DNA from: an uncultured Oscillospiraceae bacterium
GTDB lineage: Bacteria > Bacillota > Clostridia > Oscillospirales > Oscillospiraceae
DNA length: 13,838 bases
Direction: 5' to 3'
Assembly: GCA_958436045.1 (NCBI GenBank)
Contig: CAUBIP010000046.1
Span: 1 to 13,838, forward strand
Shown here: positions 6,463 through 11,603 of the stretch, in pieces
How positions within the stretch are numbered: position 1 is the first letter of the stretch
Layout: every line of letters begins with the position of its first letter
Position numbers and translations under genes: made by a program
Notes under the pieces: model-generated
What the model was told of the DNA's origin: nothing
Seen by the model: only the letters and a program-made list of their open reading frames with translations
Database searches by the model: none

Positions 6463-7212
6463 TTATTCTGCCTTCGGGGTCTCAGCGGCTTCCTCTGCAG
6501 CGGGGGCTGCTTCACTCTCGACGAGGACTTCACCCTGGCGGCCTTCCACAACGGCGTTGGCCATGGTTGCGGCAATCAGGCGGATAGCGCGGATGGCGTC
6601 ATCGTTGCCGGGAATGACATAATCAATCTCGTCCGGATCGCAGTTGGTATCGACGATGGCGACGATGGGGATATGCAGCTTGCGAGCTTCGGCGATGGCG
6701 TTTCTCTCCTTGCGAGGGTCAACGATGAACAGAGCGCCGGGCAGACGCTTCATGTCCTTGACGCCGCCGAGATATTTTTCCAGCTTGGCGATCTCGCCCT
6801 GGTGCTTGATGACTTCCTTCTTGGGCAGCATAGCAAAGGTGCCGTCCTCTTCCATCTTGCGCAGCTGCGCCAGACGGTCGATCCGGGTACGCATGGTACG
6901 GAAGTTGGTCAGCATACCGCCGAGCCATCTTGCGTTGACATAGAACTGGCCGACGCGCTCTGCTTCCTCACGGATGGCGTCCTGCGCCTGCTTCTTGGTG
7001 CCGACGAACAGCAGGCTCTCGCCATTGGCCGCCAGGTCACGAACGAAGGAATAGGCTTCTTCCAGCTTCTTGACCGTCTTCTGCAGGTCGATAATGTAGA
7101 TCCCGTTGCGCTCGGTGTAGATGTAGGTTGCCATTTTCGGATTCCAACGGCGGGTCTGATGGCCGAAGTGAACGCCAGCTTCCAGCAGCTGCTTCATAGA
7201 TACGACAGACAT
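6463..7212 (-). CDS. rpsB: 30S ribosomal protein S2
   Basis: Late-assembling small-subunit protein that docks with S1 and lies near the mRNA exit. It is 249 aa, normal for the family. Signatures include MKQLLEAGVHFGHQTRRWNPKM (6-27), LFVGTKKQAQDAI (68-80), YVNARWLGGMLTN (91-103) and LFIVDPRKERNAIAEA (161-176). The tail (about 229-249) is a low-complexity Ala/Glu stretch, common in S2. I chose ATG 7210-7212 because AAAGGAG lies 8 bases upstream and the protein then starts MSVVSMKQLL. The frame stays open 21 codons further upstream, but that extension has no family resemblance. It heads the rpsB-tsf operon with its own promoter. Confidence 0.98.
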   Translation of the reverse strand: MSVVSMKQLLEAGVHFGHQTRRWNPKMATYIYTERNGIYIIDLQKTVKKLEEAYSFVRDLAANGESLLFVGTKKQAQDAIREEAERVGQFYVNARWLGGMLTNFRTMRTRIDRLAQLRKMEEDGTFAMLPKKEVIKHQGEIAKLEKYLGGVKDMKRLPGALFIVDPRKERNAIAEARKLHIPIVAIVDTNCDPDEIDYVIPGNDDAIRAIRLIAATMANAVVEGRQGEVLVESEAAPAAEEAAETPKAE

Positions 7213-7262
7213 AATGAATACTCCTTTTGTTTTACCGCCACCCGAATCATCTTCTCCGCCAA

Positions 7263-7293
7263 CCGAGATCGGCACAAAGCGCAGAATCTCCGG
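7263..7293 (-). promoter_or_regulatory. Hairpin in the rpsB leader
   Basis: CCGAGAT (7263-7269) pairs with ATCTC plus GG (7286-7293) with one bulged base and a 16-base loop, in the middle of the roughly 115-nt leader. It may take part in S2 autoregulation, but I do not recognise it as a known leader class. Confidence 0.35.
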
Positions 7294-7311
7294 ATGTGTG
7301 GTTTATTTTTT

Positions 7312-7326
7312 GCTGTTACGCACAGC
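7312..7326 (-). promoter_or_regulatory. 5'-terminal stem-loop of the rpsB-tsf mRNA
   Basis: GCTGT (minus strand, 7326-7322) pairs with ACAGC (7316-7312) around a 5-base loop. The predicted transcription start (about 7326-7327) coincides with its 5' arm, so the mRNA would begin with a hairpin, a known stabilising arrangement in bacteria. Confidence 0.4.
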
Positions 7327-7332
7327 TAAATT

Positions 7333-7361
7333 ATTATACTTTTATTTTCCCTAAAACGCAA
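7333..7361 (-). promoter_or_regulatory. Sigma-A promoter of rpsB-tsf
   Basis: On the minus strand TTGCGT (7356-7361) and a perfect TATAAT (7333-7338) are separated by 17 bases, in an AT-rich stretch. The start site would be about 115 bases before rpsB. Confidence 0.85.
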
Positions 7362-7391
7362 GCACTTTTTTAAACTTTTCCCGCCTTTTTT

Positions 7392-7670
7392 CTAAGGCCA
7401 ATCCCGCCTACCCCGGGGCACGCAGACCTTGGCCAGCTCTACATCCACCAGGATAATATCGCTGCCGATGCGCTTGATGCTGCCCCAGGGGATCCTATAA
7501 TCATGCCGCCGGCCAAACAGGCCGAAAAACCGGCAGGGCCCCGGCAGCAGCAGGGCGATGATACGCCCGGAGATCAGATCCAGCTCCACATCGCAGACAT
7601 AGCCCAACCGGCAGCCATCACAGATATTGACGACCTCCTTGCACTTGAGCGTCGCCAGGCGGTTTTCCAT
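7392..7670 (-). CDS. ylmC: YlmC/YmxH family sporulation protein (PRC-barrel)
   Basis: A 92-aa cytoplasmic-type protein. Recognisable features are the opening KCKEVVNICDGCRLGYVCDVELDL in pieces (9-32), the short beta-rich PRC-barrel-like core with GRIIALLLPG (35-44) and the end block PWGSIKRIGSDIILVD (61-76). The family is largely confined to spore-forming Firmicutes and is commonly found next to sigG, as here; its biochemical role is not established. Three cysteines (17, 20, 26) are notable for so short a protein. ATG 7668-7670 is preceded by AAGGAGG. It starts 91 bases after the sigG stop and is likely co-transcribed with sigG. No good terminator follows before the rpsB promoter, so read-through into rpsB is possible. 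Confidence 0.9.
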   Translation of the reverse strand: MENRLATLKCKEVVNICDGCRLGYVCDVELDLISGRIIALLLPGPCRFFGLFGRRHDYRIPWGSIKRIGSDIILVDVELAKVCVPRGRRDWP

Positions 7671-7687
7671 GCCGCAGCCCTCCTTCC

Positions 7688-7723
7688 GGATTCTCTTCCT
7701 AGTTTTTTCCTGGATTCTCTTCC
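7688..7723 (-). repeat. Short direct repeat between sigG and ylmC
   Basis: The 12-mer GGATTCTCTTCC occurs at 7688-7699 and again at 7712-7723, a 24-base period. Together with flanking partial matches it looks like a local tandem duplication in the sigG-ylmC spacer. Confidence 0.6.
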
Positions 7724-7761
7724 CGGATTTCAGCCTATGCGGCAGGCAGCCAGAATATGCG

Positions 7762-8538
7762 TTACGACGAGATGGCGCGGCGGATGCTCTGCAGAGCGTT
7801 TTTCTCCAGTCGGGAGACCTGCGCTTGGGAGATTCCCACCTCCTGGGCCACCTCCATCTGCGTCTTGCCATCATAAAAGCGCAGCGCCAGGATGCGGCGC
7901 TCCCGGTCGGCAAGCTTCTCCATCGCCTGTCGCAGGGCGATGTGCTCGATCCACTGCTCATCGGTATTTTTCGTATCGCGCACCTGGTCCATGACGGTCA
8001 GCGGATCACCGCCGTCGGAATACACTGGCTCATAGAGAGAGACCGGGCTTGCCATAGCGTCCATGGACTCAGTCACCTCCTCCAGCGGCAGCTCCAACTG
8101 CTGGGCGATCTCCGTCAGGGTCGGCTCCCGGCCCTTTTCCCGCAGCAGCGCCTCCTTGCACTGCAGGACCTTATAGGCCGTATCCCGGATGGACCGGCTG
8201 ACTCGCAGGGGCCCAAAATCCCGCAGATACCGCCGCAGCTCCCCGGCAATCATCGGCACGCCGTAGGTGCTGAAGCGTACGTTCAGCGCCGGGTCAAAAT
8301 TCTCGATCGCCTTCAAAAGGCCGATACAGCCCACCTGGAACAGGTCGTCCGGATTTTCGCCCCGGCCGGAAAACCGCTGTATCACAGACAGGACCAGCCG
8401 CAGATTTCCCTCGATCAGCTTCTGCCGCGCCGCCTCATCGCCCTGCTTGCAGCGCTGCAGCAGCTGCGTCATCTCATCGCTTTTCAAAACCGTTAGCTTT
8501 GCCGTGTTCACCCCGGATATTTCCACTTTCCCCTGCAT
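7762..8538 (-). CDS. sigG: RNA polymerase sporulation sigma factor SigG (late forespore)
   Basis: Sigma-70 family factor that directs late forespore transcription. It is 258 aa, close to B. subtilis SigG (260). The N-terminus KVEISGVNTAKLTVLK (4-19) is the SigG hallmark and separates it from SigF. Region 2 has DDLFQVGCIGLLKAI (64-78) and VRFSTYGVPMIAGELRRYLRD (87-107); region 3 has RVSRSIRDTAYK (112-123); region 4 ends in TQMEVAQEVGISQAQVSRLEK (226-246), a helix-turn-helix. I chose ATG 8536-8538, with GGAGGAA at 8546-8552; an open extension upstream has no family match. It is followed by ylmC and divergent from the exonuclease. sigE and spoIIGA, frequent upstream neighbours, are absent. Residue 43 is Glu where B. 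subtilis SigG has Asn45. Confidence 0.96.
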   Translation of the reverse strand: MQGKVEISGVNTAKLTVLKSDEMTQLLQRCKQGDEAARQKLIEGNLRLVLSVIQRFSGRGENPDDLFQVGCIGLLKAIENFDPALNVRFSTYGVPMIAGELRRYLRDFGPLRVSRSIRDTAYKVLQCKEALLREKGREPTLTEIAQQLELPLEEVTESMDAMASPVSLYEPVYSDGGDPLTVMDQVRDTKNTDEQWIEHIALRQAMEKLADRERRILALRFYDGKTQMEVAQEVGISQAQVSRLEKNALQSIRRAISS

Positions 8539-8607
8539 GGCCGTGTTCCTCCGTCTGTCTTGACTCGGCAGCCCATAGACCGCCGGACGCCAAAGCGGCG
8601 CAAATAC

Positions 8608-8635
8608 AGTATTTCCCAGGAGGCTGTTTTGATAC
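8608..8635 (-). promoter_or_regulatory. Possible sigma-F-type promoter of sigG
   Basis: On the minus strand GTATC (8631-8635) and GGAAATACT (8608-8616) are separated by 14 bases, resembling the sigma-F pattern (GYWTA, about 15 bases, GGNNANANT) with one -35 mismatch. It lies about 70 bases before sigG, as expected for a gene turned on by SigF. Confidence 0.33.
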
Positions 8636-8693
8636 ATTTTGCCGTTGCGGCAGAATTTTCTGTCCAAGGATGCACAGGCAGCGGGAAATTTTG

Positions 8694-8722
8694 TTGCCAA
8701 GCGCGGAGCAATATGGTAGAAT
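8694..8722 (+). promoter_or_regulatory. Sigma-A promoter of the exonuclease gene
   Basis: TTGCCA (8694-8699) and TAGAAT (8717-8722) are separated by 17 bases. Transcription should begin near 8730, giving a leader of about 117 nt. Confidence 0.7.
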
Positions 8723-8780
8723 AAAGAGGAATTTGCATGCGGATCTGCAAAGGCGCTATGATTGCGGCAAAAACGTCAGA

Positions 8781-8812
8781 TTCTGCAGAAAGCAGCGCAC
8801 GCAGTGCACTGC
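8781..8812 (+). promoter_or_regulatory. Two perfect palindromes in the exonuclease leader
   Basis: TTCTGCAGAA (8781-8790) and GCAGTGCACTGC (8801-8812) are perfect inverted repeats lying between the promoter and the start codon. They could be operator half-sites or chance; no known binding site is recognised. Confidence 0.3.
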
Positions 8813-8846
8813 ACCCAAAGAAATGCAAAAAGGAGTCCTGCCGGAC

Positions 8847-9821
8847 ATGTACTATATTGTTTTGGATTTGGAATGGAACCAGCCCTGGCCCGGTTCCCCT
8901 TCGGCGCAAAAGCAGCTCCCGGTCCCGATCCACGGAGAGATCATCCAGATCGGCGCCGTACGGATGCTGGAGGACCAAACCGTCGCCGACGAGCTGCAGC
9001 TCTATGTGAAGCCCCGCTATTATAGGCGGCTGAACAAGCGGGTGAGCAAGCTCACCGGCATTAAAGAGTCCAAGCTCAAGGCCGAAGGGCTGGATTTCCC
9101 CGACGCGATAGAGGTCTTTCACCGCTGGTGCGGTGACGACTGCATCTTCCTGACCTGGGGCTTTGACGACATCGGCATTCTGACCGAGAATCTGCGCCTG
9201 TTCCAGCTGGACGCCCAGTGGGTTCAAAATTGGTACAACGCCCAGATGATGTACAACGCCCAGATCGGCGGCGGCACACAGCAAAAGGCCCTAAAAACCG
9301 CGCTGGAAGAGATGGGCATCGCCGCGACCCGTCCGGCACACGACGCATTGGGCGACGCATATCACACCGCCTGCATCTGTGCCCGGCTGGACCTGCCCCG
9401 GGGCATGACCGAATACGGCCGCTCCCTCAAAACGCATGAGGATGGGCTCCACGGTGCACAGGTTCCCGGCTGCATCAGCCGCAAGGTCTACCACGGCTTT
9501 GCCAGCAAGCAGGACGCATTTGCCAATCTGGCCGGTCCTGAAAACTGCTGCCCCACCTGCGGCGCGCAGATGAAGATCACAAAATGGTACCCCCAGCAGG
9601 GCAAGCGGTACCTGACCATGACGACTTGCCCGGAGCACGGGCCGTATCTGCTGCGGGTTCGGCTGGTCCCGGAGGAAGGCGGCACGCTGCAGGCCAACCG
9701 GATGCTCTATGAGGCCGATTCACAGACGGCGCAATCCTATGAACGGCTGCAGCAAAAGCCCCGCCGTCCCCGCCGCCGCAGAAGAAGCAAGGCAGCCCGC
9801 ACGGCGTCTCCCCAGGCATAA
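8847..9821 (+). CDS. KapD-like DEDDh 3'-5' exonuclease with C-terminal zinc-ribbon-like segment
   Basis: A predicted metal-dependent 3'-5' exonuclease of 324 aa. The DnaQ-like fold occupies about residues 1-185: Exo I VLDLEW with Asp7 and Glu9, Exo II WGFDD with Asp107, and Exo III with His165 and Asp170 in AHDALGDAYH, making it a DEDDh type. The opening MYYIVLDLEWNQ resembles the KapD group (named in Bacillus as an inhibitor of the KinA route to sporulation). Beyond the nuclease there is CCPTCG (234-239) and TTCPEH (259-264), which could bind one zinc, then a very basic tail with five consecutive Arg (309-313). ATG 8847 is preceded by AAGGAG (8830-8835) with an 11-base gap. It is transcribed away from sigG and ends at a clear terminator. 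The substrate, RNA or DNA, cannot be told from the sequence. Confidence 0.88.
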   Translation: MYYIVLDLEWNQPWPGSPSAQKQLPVPIHGEIIQIGAVRMLEDQTVADELQLYVKPRYYRRLNKRVSKLTGIKESKLKAEGLDFPDAIEVFHRWCGDDCIFLTWGFDDIGILTENLRLFQLDAQWVQNWYNAQMMYNAQIGGGTQQKALKTALEEMGIAATRPAHDALGDAYHTACICARLDLPRGMTEYGRSLKTHEDGLHGAQVPGCISRKVYHGFASKQDAFANLAGPENCCPTCGAQMKITKWYPQQGKRYLTMTTCPEHGPYLLRVRLVPEEGGTLQANRMLYEADSQTAQSYERLQQKPRRPRRRRRSKAARTASPQA

Positions 9822-9839
9822 TTTATAGAAATACAAGCA

Positions 9840-9870
9840 AACAGCAAGCGGCACGCCGCTTGCTGTTTTT
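9840..9870 (+). terminator. Intrinsic terminator of the exonuclease gene
   Basis: A perfect 12-bp stem (9840-9851 with 9856-9867) has a 4-base loop and runs into a T-tract ending at 9870, 18 bases past the stop codon. It could work less well in the opposite direction for pyrG. Confidence 0.93.
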
Positions 9871-9880
9871 CGTGTTATAA

Positions 9881-9921
9881 AACTGGTGCAGCTGCACGTT
9901 TTGCAGCTGCACTGGTTTTTT
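9881..9921. terminator. Second hairpin between convergent genes, likely bidirectional terminator
   Basis: A 15-bp stem (9881-9895 with 9903-9917) has a 7-base loop. On the plus strand it includes two G-U pairs and is followed by T residues to 9921. On the minus strand a 10-bp core is followed by TTTTAT, so it can also serve pyrG, whose stop lies about 40 bases away. Confidence 0.75.
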
Positions 9922-9958
9922 GGCAATCGGTATTTCAGGGCTCCCATGCCTACAAAGC

Positions 9959-11557
9959 TCAGTCGCCCTTTTGGGCCAACGCGGCGGCGACCAGACCGGA
10001 GAACAGCGGATGGGACCGGTTGGGGCGGCTCTTGAATTCCGGGTGGAACTGGGCCGCGATATAGAACGGGTGCTCCGGCAGCTCCACCATCTCCACCAGG
10101 CTGCCGTCCGGCGAGAGGCCGGAAAACCGCATCCCCTGCGCGGCAAAGGCTTGGCGGTACGCATTGTTGAACTCATACCGGTGGCGGTGCCGCTCGGCGA
10201 TCTGGCCGGTACCGTACAGCGCCTGGGCCAGGCTGCCGCCTGCCAGCATACAGGGATACTGCCCCAGCCGCATCGTTCCTCCCTTGGCGGTCACGCCGAC
10301 CTGGTCCGGCATCAGATCAATGACCGGATGCGCCGTCGCCGGGTCAAACTCCGATGAATTGGCATCCGCCCAGCCGAGTACATGCCGGGCATATTCGATC
10401 ACGCAGACCTGCATCCCCAGGCAGATGCCCAGATACGGTACCCGGTTCTCCCGGGCATACCGGGCCGCCAGGACCATGCCGTCCACCCCCCGGTCGCCAA
10501 AGCCGCCGGGGATAAGGATCCCGTCACAGCTGCCGAGCTGCGCCCGGATATTCCCCGCCGTCAGCTGCTCCGAGTCGATCCATTCAATTTCCACAATGGC
10601 ATCATTTTCTGTCCCACCGTGAAATAGGGCTTCCACTACGCTGAGATATGCATCGTGCAGCTGGGTGTATTTCCCCACCAAAGCGATTTTCACCTGGCGG
10701 TGCGCGCCTTTGATCCGGCCAACCAGCGCCGTCCACTCCGCAAGGTCCGGCACTACCTTCGGCAGGCCCAGCTTCCGACAGACGACCGTCGCCAGGCCCT
10801 CCCGCTCCAGCAGCAGCGGCACCTCGTAAAGGGTCGAGGCCGTCAGATTCTGAATCACGCATTCCGGCTCTACATTGCAGAACAGGCCGATTTTCCGGCG
10901 GATCTCTTCCGTCATCGGCGCGTCCGTCCGGCAGACCAGCACATCCGGCTGGATGCCGACGGAGAGCAGCTCCTTGACCGAATGCTGCGTCGGTTTGCTC
11001 TTCAGCTCCCCGGAGCCAGGGATCTGTACCACCAGCGGCACATGGATAAACACCACATTCTGCCGCCCCTTCTCGCAGGCCACCTGCCGGATGGCCTCCA
11101 GATAGGGCTGGCTCTCGATATCGCCGACGGTCCCGCCGATTTCCGAGATGATAACATCCACATCATCCCGCTCCATGGCGTAAATGCGGTTTTTGATCTC
11201 GTCTGTGATGTGCGGGATGATCTGGACCGTGCCGCCCAAATAGCCGCCCTGCCGTTCCCGGTTCAGGACATTCCAGAAGACCTTCCCCGAGGAGACAGAG
11301 GCATTGCCGTCCAAGCTCTCGTCGACAAAACGCTCATAGTGGCCCAGGTCCAGGTCCGTCTCCGCGCCGTCGTCGGTGACGAAGACTTCGCCGTGCTGAT
11401 AGGGGCTCATGGTGCCCGGGTCAATGTTTAAATATGGGTCAAACTTCTGGTTGCGCACCCGCAGCCCCCGCTGCTTGAGCAGCCGTCCCAAGGATGCGGC
11501 GCAAATGCCCTTGCCCAAGCCGGAAACCACGCCGCCGGTCACGAAAATATACTTCAC
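9959..11557 (-). CDS. pyrG: CTP synthase (glutamine hydrolysing)
   Basis: Makes CTP from UTP with ATP and the amide nitrogen of glutamine. It is 532 aa, the standard length. The synthetase domain (about 1-270) has the P-loop GGVVSGLGKG (8-17), FDPYLNIDPGTMSPYQHGEV (39-58), TDLDLGHYERF (67-77) and SEIGGTVGDIES (138-149). The class I amidotransferase domain (about 287-532) has GGFGDRG (351-357), nucleophile Cys379 in GICLGMQ, and His505/Glu507 in QFHPEF, a complete triad. I chose GTG 11555-11557 because the protein then starts KYIFVTGGVVSG after Met and AAGGGGG (11565-11571) lies 7 bases upstream; an upstream ATG would add 11 unrelated residues. It follows glnN by 46 bases with no terminator or promoter seen, so co-transcription is likely. 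No pyrG-type leader attenuator fits in that gap. Confidence 0.98.
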   Translation of the reverse strand: MKYIFVTGGVVSGLGKGICAASLGRLLKQRGLRVRNQKFDPYLNIDPGTMSPYQHGEVFVTDDGAETDLDLGHYERFVDESLDGNASVSSGKVFWNVLNRERQGGYLGGTVQIIPHITDEIKNRIYAMERDDVDVIISEIGGTVGDIESQPYLEAIRQVACEKGRQNVVFIHVPLVVQIPGSGELKSKPTQHSVKELLSVGIQPDVLVCRTDAPMTEEIRRKIGLFCNVEPECVIQNLTASTLYEVPLLLEREGLATVVCRKLGLPKVVPDLAEWTALVGRIKGAHRQVKIALVGKYTQLHDAYLSVVEALFHGGTENDAIVEIEWIDSEQLTAGNIRAQLGSCDGILIPGGFGDRGVDGMVLAARYARENRVPYLGICLGMQVCVIEYARHVLGWADANSSEFDPATAHPVIDLMPDQVGVTAKGGTMRLGQYPCMLAGGSLAQALYGTGQIAERHRHRYEFNNAYRQAFAAQGMRFSGLSPDGSLVEMVELPEHPFYIAAQFHPEFKSRPNRSHPLFSGLVAAALAQKGD

Positions 11558-11603
11558 AGCGATGCCCCCTTCTGCCGAATCAGCGAACACAGTTTACAGA
11601 AAA

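Larger units (their letters stand above)
8539..8846. other. 308-base divergent intergenic region between sigG and the exonuclease gene
   Basis: It holds a candidate forespore-type promoter for sigG, a sigma-A promoter for the exonuclease, a small TGCCG/CGGCA stem-loop (8640-8652) and two palindromes in the exonuclease leader. No convincing gene lies within it; a reading frame opening at 8737 runs out of phase into the exonuclease gene and looks spurious. Confidence 0.6.

Noticed and set aside
7383..7398. GCCTT/AAGGC stem as terminator of sigG-ylmC
   Set aside because: It overlaps the ylmC stop codon, has a 5-bp stem, and on the minus strand is followed by GGGAAAAG, not a T-tract.
8539..8700. 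54-residue N-terminal extension of SigG
   Set aside because: SigG proteins begin close to the KVEI motif; the proposed ATG 8538 has GGAGGAA at 7 bases, and the extension covers the promoter-like elements.
8737..9009. Reading frame starting in the exonuclease leader
   Set aside because: It overlaps the exonuclease gene out of phase and its peptide looks like random translation; only a weak GAGG precedes it.
10655..11431. Plus-strand frame opposite pyrG
   Set aside because: It is a shadow of pyrG with no start signal or recognisable motif.
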